Part shown: positions 6,951 to 15,173 of the stretch, piece by piece | Position numbering within the stretch: the first letter of the stretch is position 1 | How the letters are laid out: every line of letters starts with the position of its first letter | Assembly: GCA_018830415.1 (NCBI GenBank) | Contig: JAHJSJ010000184.1 | Location: 1 to 19,318, forward strand | Direction: 5' to 3' | Origin: Alphaproteobacteria bacterium | GTDB lineage: Bacteria; Pseudomonadota; Alphaproteobacteria; Sphingomonadales; Sphingomonadaceae | Length of the DNA: 19,318 bases | Translations under genes and position numbers: made by a program | The notes under the pieces: generated by a model | The model's input: only the letters and a program-made list of their open reading frames with translations | Told to the model about the DNA's origin: nothing | The model's database searches: none

Positions 6951-7215
6951 TCGCATTGTTCTGGCCATCGCGGGCAGCGCGCTGCTGAGCGGCTGCGCGA
7001 CCTACGGCAATCTTGACGGGGCCTATGATCCCGAAGCGTTTGGAGAGGCGAACCGGCAGACCTATGCCGCGATGGTCGTCAATCCCGAACCGGTTTACAC
7101 CGAAGACGCGGCCCACAGCGGCGAAAAGGCAGCCGATGCGATTGATCGTTATCGCGAAGATGCGGTCAAGCAGCCCGAACGCCTGTCGACTTCGGAAGTT
7201 CCCGAAGGCGGATGA
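6940..7215 (+). CDS. Small lipoprotein in the cpaD position of the tad operon
   Basis: This 91-residue product has a type II signal peptide ending in the lipobox LLSGC (Cys19), so it is predicted to be lipidated. Residue +2 is Ala, compatible with outer-membrane sorting. The mature part (about 73 residues) is acidic and soluble, with no recognised domain (PEAFGEANRQTYAAMVVNPE, then a helical AADAIDRYREDAVKQPERL). It overlaps cpaC by 11 bases, and its stop overlaps the in-frame ATG of the next frame. In many tad loci the gene after cpaC is cpaD, a larger lipoprotein needed for secretin function. This one is too short and lacks visible CpaD similarity. A role as secretin pilotin or CpaD substitute is inference from position. 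The ATG at 6940 is favoured because it gives a canonical lipoprotein signal. Confidence 0.8.
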   Translation: MNIDRIVLAIAGSALLSGCATYGNLDGAYDPEAFGEANRQTYAAMVVNPEPVYTEDAAHSGEKAADAIDRYREDAVKQPERLSTSEVPEGG

Positions 7216-7232
7216 GGCAGAGGGGCAGATCC

Positions 7233-8777
7233 ATGATTGCAAAGCGACTCTTCATCGATTTTGCAAAGGCTCGCGATGCGGCGATTGCCCCCCTGTATGC
7301 GCTGGCATTGTTCGGGCTGATCATGATTGCCGGGGTCGGCTGGGATTACAGCCGCCTGGCGACGATGGACAGCGAACTGCAGAACGCCGCCGATCAGGCC
7401 GCGCTGGCCGCCGCCACGCAGCTGACCGGGGTTTCGGGCGCAATGGCCAATGCAGAAGCCGCCGCAACCAACTTCCTCGCCACCGACGGCAGCGCCTGGG
7501 CCAACGAAACCAAACTTGCCAATGAACCTGATTCACCCGGACGCACGGTTGGCTTGGCGAGCTTCGAATTTTTCCAGACTTGGGATCACACGAACGACGT
7601 GCCCGGCCCGGTGGCGACCACCGACGCCAATGCGCGCTACGTGCGGGTCACGGTCGACGGGCGCGAGGCATTTTACGCGCTGACATCGATTGGCGGGCTG
7701 ATTTCTTCGGGACTGGTCGGTGCAAATGCGGTGGCGACGCTGGAAGCCGCCGCCTGCAACGTGCCGCCGCTGATGGTCTGCGCACCAACCGGCAATGCAG
7801 GCTACCCCGGCACGAGCGAGATCGGCATCGCGCTCGACCTGCGCGAACGGCCGCAGAGCAGCGAGGATTTCAACCCCGGCACCTTCGATCTTCTCGACAT
7901 CGATTATGAAGATATCGATCCGAACCAGCAGAACCGGACGCTGGGGCTGAATTCAGACCTGCTCGGCTGCACTTCGGCACAGATTACCACGCGGCCAGGT
8001 GCGCGCGACACGGAAAACACCGCGATCAACACCCGTTTCGGCATCTATCCCAATGGGCAGAACTTCGCCTGCGAGGCCAATGGCGATTTCTGCCCCGCTG
8101 ACGTGACCCGCAACGATTTGGTGCGGCGGGTGTCGGTCAACAACAAATTCGACGAGGCAACCTGTCAATCCGCCACGGGCGGAGATTTGATACCTGCTTC
8201 AGAAGTGCCCGTCGTTCCCCCTTTAACTGCTCCGGTGCCAAATCAGGGCTTCCCGCTTGATACGTGCCAAACCGACGGAAGCACCCGCTGCCTCAGCTTT
8301 GGCGATGGCGACTGGCTGTGGCAGGACTATTTCAGGGATGTCCATAATATGGCACCGCCAGAAGATCTGGTCATGAAAAAGGCCGGGCAGCCTACGCGAT
8401 TTGAAGTCTATCAGTGGGAACGCGCCGATGCGTCGCGGACCGCAGTCAAGCAACTCGCCCGCGTCCCCGATAGTAACGGAAATGGAGGCACGCTCTACTG
8501 CACCGCCCCGCGCCCGATTCAAGGCACGCCGGTCGTGCCGTCGTCCACCCAAAAGGATCGCCGTATCGTAACCGTGGCGGTGGTGGACTGTGATGGTCAG
8601 GGTGGCCGGTTTGATGTCAACACCTTCAGGTTTGTCGATCTTTTCCTGCTTGGCCCCATTACCGGCCCAGCCGGGGCAGGCGAGCTCAAGGCGGAGTTGA
8701 TCGGCCCGGCAAAGCGCGCCGATGGCGGCAGCGGGTTCCAGACCTTTGGCCGCAAAAAGCCGGTGCTGGTGCAATGA
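7233..8777 (+). CDS. tadG: TadG-like pilus assembly protein
   Basis: The 514-residue product has the TadG N-terminal signature: a basic start, DAAIAPLYALALFGLIMIAGVGWDYS (membrane segment about 18-37), then SELQNAADQAALAAATQL. TadG proteins are bitopic inner-membrane proteins with a large periplasmic part, and some act as minor pseudopilin-like factors. The remaining periplasmic region (about 65-514) has ten cysteines and no visible MIDAS motif (DxSxS), so the von Willebrand A domain of many TadG proteins seems absent. The start at 7233 has AGGCAGAGGGG just upstream; an in-frame ATG at 7212 overlapping the previous stop is possible and adds seven residues. It overlaps the next gene by four bases (ATGA). 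Confidence 0.85.
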   Translation: MIAKRLFIDFAKARDAAIAPLYALALFGLIMIAGVGWDYSRLATMDSELQNAADQAALAAATQLTGVSGAMANAEAAATNFLATDGSAWANETKLANEPDSPGRTVGLASFEFFQTWDHTNDVPGPVATTDANARYVRVTVDGREAFYALTSIGGLISSGLVGANAVATLEAAACNVPPLMVCAPTGNAGYPGTSEIGIALDLRERPQSSEDFNPGTFDLLDIDYEDIDPNQQNRTLGLNSDLLGCTSAQITTRPGARDTENTAINTRFGIYPNGQNFACEANGDFCPADVTRNDLVRRVSVNNKFDEATCQSATGGDLIPASEVPVVPPLTAPVPNQGFPLDTCQTDGSTRCLSFGDGDWLWQDYFRDVHNMAPPEDLVMKKAGQPTRFEVYQWERADASRTAVKQLARVPDSNGNGGTLYCTAPRPIQGTPVVPSSTQKDRRIVTVAVVDCDGQGGRFDVNTFRFVDLFLLGPITGPAGAGELKAELIGPAKRADGGSGFQTFGRKKPVLVQ

Positions 8778-9256
8778 TCCGCCGTTTCACCCGGAACCGC
8801 GGGGGAACCGCCGCGACCGAATTTGCGCTGATGTTGCCGTTGATGCTGGCGCTGATTTTCGGGTCGATGGAGGCCGGGCATTTCTTCTGGACGCAGCACA
8901 AGATCGTCAAATCGGTGCGCGATGGCGCGCGTTTCGCCTCGCGGCTCGATGTCGAACGCCTGTGCGCGGGCGATGCCGCGCTGCTGGAGGAAATTCGCAA
9001 TGTCACGGCAACCGGCCAATTCGCGGCAGGCGGCACCCCCAAGGTTCCTGGCTGGGACCCGGCGGACGTCGTGGCCACTCCTTCTTGCGGACAATTTGTC
9101 GATACCGGGATATATGCCGATCTGGGCGGGCAGGGGCCGCTCATCACAGTTGATTCAGGCCCGGTCGCCTACCCTTCGATCCTTTCCGGCCTTGGCTTTA
9201 TCGATGACACGGTGAACCTCTCGGCCAAGTCGAGCGCGGCGGTGATGGGCATATGA
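8774..9256 (+). CDS. tadE: TadE-like minor pseudopilin, first copy
   Basis: This 160-residue protein has a prepilin-like N-terminus. The leader MIRRFTRNRGG is followed by TAATEFALMLPLMLALIFGSMEAG, with Glu16 at +5 after Gly11. TadE/TadF pseudopilins are processed by the same peptidase as Flp and are needed for pilus assembly. The periplasmic part contains RDGARFASR after the helix, typical of TadE, and two cysteines, at about residues 64 and 104. It starts at ATGA overlapping the tadG stop and ends in ATGA overlapping the next pseudopilin gene, so all three are translationally coupled. Confidence 0.9.
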   Translation: MIRRFTRNRGGTAATEFALMLPLMLALIFGSMEAGHFFWTQHKIVKSVRDGARFASRLDVERLCAGDAALLEEIRNVTATGQFAAGGTPKVPGWDPADVVATPSCGQFVDTGIYADLGGQGPLITVDSGPVAYPSILSGLGFIDDTVNLSAKSSAAVMGI

Positions 9257-9873
9257 GCCGCGTTTTGCCCTTTTTGCGCAACACCCGCGCCGCATCCGCA
9301 GCCGAGTTCGTGCTGGTTCTTCCACTGGCGCTGCTGCTGCTGTTCGGCATCATCGATGTCGGCAATTACGCATGGACGCTCAACGAATACGAAAAAGCGA
9401 CCCAGATGGGCACCCGCTTTGCGGTTGTTAACAATATGGTTTCTTCCGCATTCGCTACGGAAACCACGGAAACCTATGTCGGGACCAACTGCAATGGCAC
9501 CGCGCTGAGGGCCGGTGACAGGATTTGCCGCGAAGCACTGGGCACACTCGAATGCAGCAGCACCGGGTGCGTGTGTGCTGCCGCGCCCTGTCCCGGCGAC
9601 ACTGGCTCGGATGCAGCCGCTTTTAACGAGCTGGTCACACGCATGCAGGTATTTCAGCCTGACATAACGGCGGAATCGGTGCGTATAGAATATCAGGGAT
9701 CGGGGCTGGGTTTTGCCGGTGATCCCAACAAGCCTGAAATTGCCCCGCTTGTCACCGTACGAATCGTAAATGCGACGTACAATCCAATCAGCCTATCGCC
9801 TTTCGGTGCCGCAGTTCCTCTTCCCGACTTCTCCTATTCGTTGACGCTCGAAGATGGAGAGGGAGCATCTTGA
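9253..9873 (+). CDS. TadE/TadF-like minor pseudopilin, second copy
   Basis: This 206-residue protein has the class III prepilin layout: leader ending TRA, then ASAAEFVLVLPLALLLLFGIIDVG with Glu18 at +5. The residue before the predicted cut is Ala13 rather than Gly. The C-terminal domain is larger than in the first copy and holds six cysteines clustered between about residues 79 and 114 (including CSSTGCVCAAAPC), suggesting disulfides in the periplasm. It ends SYSLTLEDGEGAS. It is probably the TadF-equivalent partner of the preceding TadE. Its stop is 7 bases before the preferred start of cpaE. Confidence 0.87.
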   Translation: MSRVLPFLRNTRAASAAEFVLVLPLALLLLFGIIDVGNYAWTLNEYEKATQMGTRFAVVNNMVSSAFATETTETYVGTNCNGTALRAGDRICREALGTLECSSTGCVCAAAPCPGDTGSDAAAFNELVTRMQVFQPDITAESVRIEYQGSGLGFAGDPNKPEIAPLVTVRIVNATYNPISLSPFGAAVPLPDFSYSLTLEDGEGAS

Positions 9874-9880
9874 AGCTGAA

Positions 9881-11068
9881 ATGGATAACCACATGACTAA
9901 GTCTGAAACCCTCACCCTGTTCCGCCGCCTGCCAGCGCGAATGTGCGCTTGCGTGGTGGCGTCAGACGATGAGTTGGCGCGTCTGGAAAGCCAATTTCCC
10001 GAACAGTTCCGGCAGATTTTCACCAGCGTTGCCTTGCCGACCAACGCGGCGCTCCCCGCGCTTCCCGTGACGAAAAGCACTGTTCTGGTGATCGAGGTCA
10101 ATCCGGGACTGCCCGGCTCGATCGGGCGTATCGAACAGGCGCGCTCCAGATATCCGGACCTGCCGATCATCGCCGCGGTCGAAAGCCTTGATCTCAGCAA
10201 GGTTCGCACGCTGATGCGGCTGGGCATCAAGGATGTGGTCGCGCTGCCCTTCAACGCTGATGAACTGCTTCCGGTCATCATCGACCTTAGCACCCAGTGT
10301 GCCAATCAGTCGGCCGGTCTTGCCCCGATGCAGGCAGTGGTTCACTCGTCTGGAGGGATTGGGGCCAGCACGGTCGTTTCGCACCTCGCGGCCGCGATAA
10401 CCGAACAGAACGAAGACGCGCGCTGCTGCATTGTCGATCTCGATTGCCAATTCGGTGAGCAGGCCAGCCTGTTCGGCGTCTCGCCCAGCACGAGTGTAGT
10501 TGATTGCCTTGATGCAGGCGACCGGCTCGATTGGGACATCATTGCCAATGCCGTGACCAACGTTCGGCCCAGGATCGACCTGCTGGCCGCCCCGCGTGAT
10601 ATTCCGCCGCCGGAAACGATCGATGCCGACCAGTTGCTCAGGCTGCTGACGATGCTGCGGCAGAATTACGATCACGTGCTGCTCGATTTCCCGGCCGGGT
10701 GGACGAACGCCGGTCTGTCGGCCGCATGTGCATGCAATCGCCTGCTGCTGGTCGTGGATCAATCGGTGCGCAGCATCAGCCGGGCAAGCAAGACCATCGC
10801 GCTGCTCGACAGCGTGGATGTCGCCCCAGGCAATGTCACACTGGTGGTCAATTGCGCTGAAAAACGCCTGTTCCAGGTTATCGGCGCGCAGGCCGTCGGT
10901 GACACGCTAGATCGGGAGATCGCCGCCGTCATTCCATTGGTGAAAACCGGCCTGCAAGAAGCGCAGGTTCGCGGCTTCCTGTTCAGCGAAGAGGAGCCTC
11001 GCAGCGCCTTTGCCAAAGCCTTTGCCCAGCTGGCCAGAACTGATTTTTCGGACGGTGAACAGTCATGA
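9881..11068 (+). CDS. cpaE: CpaE/TadZ-family pilus localisation ATPase-like protein
   Basis: CpaE/TadZ proteins are MinD/ParA-like factors that place the Tad machine, often at a cell pole. The 395-residue product has a receiver-like N-terminal region (about 20-140; VTKSTVLVIEVNPGLPGS, IKDVVALPFNADELLPV). The MinD-like domain follows, with SSGGIGAST at about 156-164, CCIVDLDCQFGEQASLFG and HVLLDFPAGW (Walker B). Both lysines of the deviant Walker A motif are replaced (Ser157 in the signature position, Ala162 in the P-loop position). Nucleotide hydrolysis may therefore be weak or lost; unusual Walker A forms are known in TadZ. I prefer ATG 9881, which is free of the upstream stop. ATG 9893 and an overlapping ATG 9854 are alternatives. 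It overlaps cpaF by four bases. Confidence 0.9.
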   Translation: MDNHMTKSETLTLFRRLPARMCACVVASDDELARLESQFPEQFRQIFTSVALPTNAALPALPVTKSTVLVIEVNPGLPGSIGRIEQARSRYPDLPIIAAVESLDLSKVRTLMRLGIKDVVALPFNADELLPVIIDLSTQCANQSAGLAPMQAVVHSSGGIGASTVVSHLAAAITEQNEDARCCIVDLDCQFGEQASLFGVSPSTSVVDCLDAGDRLDWDIIANAVTNVRPRIDLLAAPRDIPPPETIDADQLLRLLTMLRQNYDHVLLDFPAGWTNAGLSAACACNRLLLVVDQSVRSISRASKTIALLDSVDVAPGNVTLVVNCAEKRLFQVIGAQAVGDTLDREIAAVIPLVKTGLQEAQVRGFLFSEEEPRSAFAKAFAQLARTDFSDGEQS

Positions 11069-12453
11069 AATGGTCCGTCAAGAAGACTGGCATTCAGACC
11101 GAACAGACGATTGATCCGGAACAACCGTATGTCGCCCCGGTTACTGAGGCAGCGCTGTTCCACGATGAGGCGCAGGCCGCCTTGCTTGAGCTCAAGATTT
11201 CGATCCACCGTTCGCTGCTCGACAAGATCAACCTTTCCGCGCTGGACAAGCTGCCGCGTCCGACCATCCGCGCAGAAGTCGCCGAAATCATTGGCGAGAT
11301 TCTGGCTGACCAAAAGGAAAAGCTGAACCGCGCCGAACGTGAGGCACTGGTCGATGATGTTCTGGACGAACTGCTTGGCCTTGGCCCGCTTGAGCCACTG
11401 TTGCAGGACGAATCGATCACCGACATTCTGGTGAACGGCCCCAAGACGGTCTTTGTCGAGCGTTTCGGCAAGCTGGAGCGCGCGGCAACGATGTTTCAGG
11501 ATGAACGCCATCTCATGCGGATCATCCAGAAGATCGTCAGCGCGGTTGGTCGCCGGATTGACGAATCCTCGCCATTCGTCGATGCCCGGCTGGCAGACGG
11601 ATCGCGTGTCAATGCGATTGTCGCTCCGCTTGCGGTTGATGGTTCGCTGCTTTCCATCCGCAAGTTCGCGAAAAAGCGGATCGGCATGGATCGGCTGGTC
11701 GAATTCGGAAGCCTTACCCCGGCAATGGCGGATATCCTGCGCGCGGTGGTCGCCATGCGCCGGAATGTCTTGATCAGCGGCGGCACCGGTTCGGGCAAGA
11801 CCACCCTGCTCAATGCGCTGTCATCATTCATTGATGGCAGCGAACGCATCGTTACCATCGAAGACAGCGCCGAACTGCAATTGCAGCAGGAACATGTGGC
11901 ACGGCTGGAAACCCGGCCCTCCAATATCGAGGGCAAGGGCGAGATATCCCAGCGCGATCTCGTGAAAAATGCGCTGCGCATGCGCCCAGACCGGATCGTG
12001 GTTGGCGAAGTCCGGGCCGGCGAAGCATTTGACATGCTTCAGGCCATGAACACCGGCCATGATGGATCGATGACCACTGTTCACGCCAACACGCCCCGCG
12101 ATGCGCTGGCGCGTGTCGAGCAGATGATCGGGATGAGCGGTATTGATATGCCGGCCCGGTCAGCCCGCGCGCAGATTGCATCGGCGGTCGATGTCGTAGT
12201 GCAGGTCGGCCGCCTGTCGGATGGCCGGCGCAAGGTGATGAGTGTCTCGGAAGTGACCGGCATGGAAGGCGACACCATCACGATGCAGGAAATCTACCGC
12301 TTCAAGATGACAGGCCGGACCGAGAATGGCGACGTTCTGGGCCGGTTTGAAGCGACCGGAATCCGGCCAAAGTTTGCCGCCGATGCGGCGACTGCCGGGA
12401 TCAACCTCAGCGCCGATCTGTTCCGCCCTGAACACGGGGCAGAGACAGCATGA
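11065..12453 (+). CDS. cpaF: Tad pilus secretion/assembly ATPase CpaF (TadA)
   Basis: This hexameric VirB11-like ATPase powers Flp pilus extension and probably retraction at the inner-membrane base. The 462-residue product has an N-terminal helical region up to about 110. The ring N domain follows (LGLGPLEPLLQDESITDILVNGP, FVDARLADGSRVNAI). The Walker A motif GGTGSGKTT starts at residue 239, with Lys245. Further motifs are IVTIEDSAELQL, RPDRIVVGEVRAGEA (Walker B region) and a His box GHDGSMTTVHANTPRDAL. Length is typical. It is translated from an ATGA overlap with cpaE and ends in an ATGA overlap with tadB, in the standard cpaE-cpaF-tadB-tadC order. Confidence 0.97.
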   Translation: MKWSVKKTGIQTEQTIDPEQPYVAPVTEAALFHDEAQAALLELKISIHRSLLDKINLSALDKLPRPTIRAEVAEIIGEILADQKEKLNRAEREALVDDVLDELLGLGPLEPLLQDESITDILVNGPKTVFVERFGKLERAATMFQDERHLMRIIQKIVSAVGRRIDESSPFVDARLADGSRVNAIVAPLAVDGSLLSIRKFAKKRIGMDRLVEFGSLTPAMADILRAVVAMRRNVLISGGTGSGKTTLLNALSSFIDGSERIVTIEDSAELQLQQEHVARLETRPSNIEGKGEISQRDLVKNALRMRPDRIVVGEVRAGEAFDMLQAMNTGHDGSMTTVHANTPRDALARVEQMIGMSGIDMPARSARAQIASAVDVVVQVGRLSDGRRKVMSVSEVTGMEGDTITMQEIYRFKMTGRTENGDVLGRFEATGIRPKFAADAATAGINLSADLFRPEHGAETA

Positions 12454-13451
12454 CGGATGCTTTTCTGAGATTGGGAATCCTGCTCGCGCTGTTCGCGACA
12501 ACCTTTATCGTGGTGCAGGCGGTTCTCAATGTGGCCTGGGCCCGCCGTTCGCGCTTGAATACCATCAATCAGCGCTTGAAGTTGATCAGTGAAGGCCGCA
12601 GCCGAGACGAGATCATATCAGTTCTTCGGAAGAACACGGGCAGCGATTTTTCCGCTTTCCCGCAGCCGTTGGCCAGTTTGTTGGCAGCGCTGGAACGTTC
12701 GTTGCGTGCCGCCGGAGTGCCATTTGCAACCAGTCTGGTCGTTTTTGCGATGGCGGTTGCTTTCGGACTGCTGGTTGCCGTGATCGGAATCGCGGCGGCG
12801 ATGAGCGGTTTCACCATGTCGGCGGGCACAGTTCTGCTGATCGTCACGCTGTCCTTTTGTGCTGCCGTGTTGCTGCCCGTGCTGGTGGTGAACGCCTTGG
12901 CGCAAAGGCGCCGCAAGCGGATGGAAGAACAGTTCCCGATCAGCCTTGATGTTTTCATCCGCGCGCTGCGCGCAGGCCACCCAGTGGCTTCGGCCATCGA
13001 TCTCCTGACTCGGGAAATGCCCGATCCGATCGGCAGCGAATATGGTCTGGTCGCGGATGAGGTGTCCTACGGAGCCGAGCTTGCTGACTCGCTTGCAGGC
13101 ATGGCGGAAAGATGGGGGCTTGAAGATATCCGGATGTTCGTTGTCTCACTCTCGGTGCAGAACGAGACGGGCGGCAATCTGGCCGAAATCCTTGAAAATC
13201 TCGCATCTGTCATTCGCGCCCGCGCAAGCCTCTACCTCAAGGTTCGTGCGCTGAGTTCCGAAGGCAGGATGACGGGATGGATTCTGACCATTCTTCCGGT
13301 CGGAGCCTTTCTGGCGTTGTTTATCATAAATCCCGCTTTCTACCTCGATGTTGCAGATGACCCGGCCTTTATCATCGGCTTTGTTGGGCTTATTGTGATG
13401 TATGCCATTGGTTTTGCGACGATCCGCATGATGATCAACATCAAGGTCTGA
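12450..13451 (+). CDS. tadB: Tad pilus inner-membrane platform protein TadB
   Basis: TadB is one of two GspF-like platform proteins that work with the CpaF ATPase and TadC in pilus polymerisation. The 333-residue product has an N-terminal membrane segment (about 7-27). A central pair follows (about 92-117 and 124-150), then the cytoplasmic T2SSF domain (about 165-290). That domain contains FPISLDVFIRALRAGHPVASAI, VSYGAELADSLAGMAERWG and LSVQNETGGNLAEILENL. Two C-terminal helices start at about 272 and 300. These match the TadB layout. The gene overlaps cpaF by four bases and precedes tadC by 5 bases. Confidence 0.94.
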   Translation: MTDAFLRLGILLALFATTFIVVQAVLNVAWARRSRLNTINQRLKLISEGRSRDEIISVLRKNTGSDFSAFPQPLASLLAALERSLRAAGVPFATSLVVFAMAVAFGLLVAVIGIAAAMSGFTMSAGTVLLIVTLSFCAAVLLPVLVVNALAQRRRKRMEEQFPISLDVFIRALRAGHPVASAIDLLTREMPDPIGSEYGLVADEVSYGAELADSLAGMAERWGLEDIRMFVVSLSVQNETGGNLAEILENLASVIRARASLYLKVRALSSEGRMTGWILTILPVGAFLALFIINPAFYLDVADDPAFIIGFVGLIVMYAIGFATIRMMINIKV

Positions 13452-13456
13452 CGGCG

Positions 13457-14431
13457 ATGATTGATCTTATAGCAAGCAGCCCTGTCATAAAGACTGCCGT
13501 TCTGTTCGGTATCTTTGCGGTCATTGCATTTTTTGCCTTTGTCGGCTTGAATCTCGCGCTTCGCCGGCGCGATGAGCGGATTGCTCTTGAAAAACTGGTT
13601 GCCGTGCGGCCGGATCAGGGCTTTTCCGGTAGTCTGCGGAGCGACCGGAACACCAGTGCCTGGGCGCGCATGGCCCAGAGGATCGAACAAGCCGGGCTGA
13701 GCCTCGCTGACTCAAAGGATGACCGCCTCAGCGCCAAGCTTAAGGAGGCAGGGTATAGCAGTCCCTCGGCACCCCGCATCTTCACCTTGATCCGGCTTAC
13801 ACTGGTGTTTGCGCTCCCTGCGATTGTGCTGACGGTGATGTTTCTCACGGGCGAGCGTCCGGAACTGTTTACAATCTACATTGTCGGTTCTGCATTGGGA
13901 TTGGCTGGCCTTTTCCTTCCGAATCTCGTCGTCAGCGCCAAAGCCGATCGCCGTAAACAGGCCATTGTGAATGGCTTTCCCGATTGCCTTGATCTGATGC
14001 TCGTTTGTGTCGAGGCGGGGCTAGGGATCGAGGCGGCAATGGATCGCGTTGGTCGAGAGGTCGTGCAGGCGCATCCGCTGGTTTCCGAACTGCTTTCCGC
14101 CACAGGTTTCCAGCTGCGCGCAGGGGCATCGCGCGAGGAGGCTTTCCGGAGCCTTTCCGAATCCGCCGGCGTGGATGAAATCCGCTCGTTTGCGACGCTG
14201 CTGATCCAGTCCGACAAACTCGGCACCAGCCTGGGCAGCACGCTTCGCGTCTATGCAGAAGAAATGCGCGAAAAACGCAAAATGCGCGCCGAGGAAAAGG
14301 CGCACCGGCTACCAGTTCTGATTTCGATACCCCTGGTGGTTTTCATGTTGCCGGTGATGATCGGGGTGCTGATGCTGCCCGCCGGCATACGGGTTGTCCG
14401 TGAACTTGCTCCAGCATTGACAGGAGGATAG
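13457..14431 (+). CDS. tadC: Tad pilus inner-membrane platform protein TadC
   Basis: TadC is the second GspF-like platform subunit, partner of TadB. The 324-residue product has an N-terminal helix (about 10-33) and a middle pair of helices (about 108-130 and 137-157). The T2SSF domain spans about 170-290 (FPDCLDLMLVCVEAGLGIEAAM, SAGVDEIRSFATLLIQSDKLG, LRVYAEEMREKRKMRAEEKAH). The domain ends in the conserved LPVLISIPLVVFMLPVMIGVL helix. It is preceded by only a weak ribosome site, so translation may depend partly on tadB. tadD begins 2 bases after its stop. Confidence 0.94.
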   Translation: MIDLIASSPVIKTAVLFGIFAVIAFFAFVGLNLALRRRDERIALEKLVAVRPDQGFSGSLRSDRNTSAWARMAQRIEQAGLSLADSKDDRLSAKLKEAGYSSPSAPRIFTLIRLTLVFALPAIVLTVMFLTGERPELFTIYIVGSALGLAGLFLPNLVVSAKADRRKQAIVNGFPDCLDLMLVCVEAGLGIEAAMDRVGREVVQAHPLVSELLSATGFQLRAGASREEAFRSLSESAGVDEIRSFATLLIQSDKLGTSLGSTLRVYAEEMREKRKMRAEEKAHRLPVLISIPLVVFMLPVMIGVLMLPAGIRVVRELAPALTGG

Positions 14432-14433
14432 CG

Positions 14434-15156
14434 ATGAAAGTTTGGGCTATAGTCGGCGCGACATTGTGTCTGGCAACTGCGGGATGTGCATCACTTGATT
14501 TCACCCCGCGATCCAAGACCGCGCAGCAGACCGATATGAGCGCATATTTTGCTGAACGCCTTGAGGTTGGCCGAGCCCATCTGGCGGCGGGTCGCCCGAC
14601 CAAGGCGATCGAAGCCTTCCGGCAGGCTTCCTACAATCATGCGCTGGCACCCGATGCATTCAATGGGATGGCAGTGGCCTATTCCACGCTGGGCCGTGAC
14701 GATGTCGCCCGGGATCTGTTTGCACGGGCGGCCGAGCTTGACCCGACCGATCAACGCTATTGGCGAAACCTTGCGCGGGTGGACGAGCGGATCATGCTGG
14801 CCAAGCAGACCCCGCGAGCAGTATCCCCCGCAGTCGAAGCTACGGTGGTTGCTCCAACTGCCACAGCAGCGGCTGGAGAAGACGATGCGCCGCAGGCGCG
14901 CCCATTGAGGATGGCCAAGGCCAAGGAAGTGTTCATCCGCACACTCCCGGTTGGCCAGGCTTCGGGGGCCAAGGTTCCGGAAAAGAAGCTGGAAGGCGCA
15001 ATCGTCAGATCGGCTATCCTGGTAACCGCGCCGAGGCCGCGATCCAATTATCCGATCCGGGTCAATGTGACGCCGACCCGGAAGATTGCTGCCGTATCAC
15101 GGCAGGGCGAAGGCACAGCATCGCTGCCAATCCGCATCTTCCTCAACAAAAATTGA
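14434..15156 (+). CDS. tadD: TadD-like TPR lipoprotein
   Basis: This 240-residue product has a lipoprotein signal (MKVWAIVGATLCLATAGC, lipidated Cys18). One clear TPR region spans about 35-110 (AHLAAGRPTKAIEAFRQASY, NGMAVAYSTLGRDDVARDLF). TadD proteins are outer-membrane or periplasmic TPR lipoproteins needed for Tad pilus biogenesis, somewhat like PilF/PilW pilotins. The second half, about 125-240, is Ala/Pro- and Lys/Arg-rich with no domain I recognise. It ends SLPIRIFLNKN. A perfect AGGAGG lies seven bases before the ATG, the strongest ribosome site in the operon. Cys12 also lies in the signal peptide, but Cys18 best fits the lipobox. Confidence 0.85.
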   Translation: MKVWAIVGATLCLATAGCASLDFTPRSKTAQQTDMSAYFAERLEVGRAHLAAGRPTKAIEAFRQASYNHALAPDAFNGMAVAYSTLGRDDVARDLFARAAELDPTDQRYWRNLARVDERIMLAKQTPRAVSPAVEATVVAPTATAAAGEDDAPQARPLRMAKAKEVFIRTLPVGQASGAKVPEKKLEGAIVRSAILVTAPRPRSNYPIRVNVTPTRKIAAVSRQGEGTASLPIRIFLNKN

Positions 15157-15173
15157 ACTTGATCGGCTGACCC

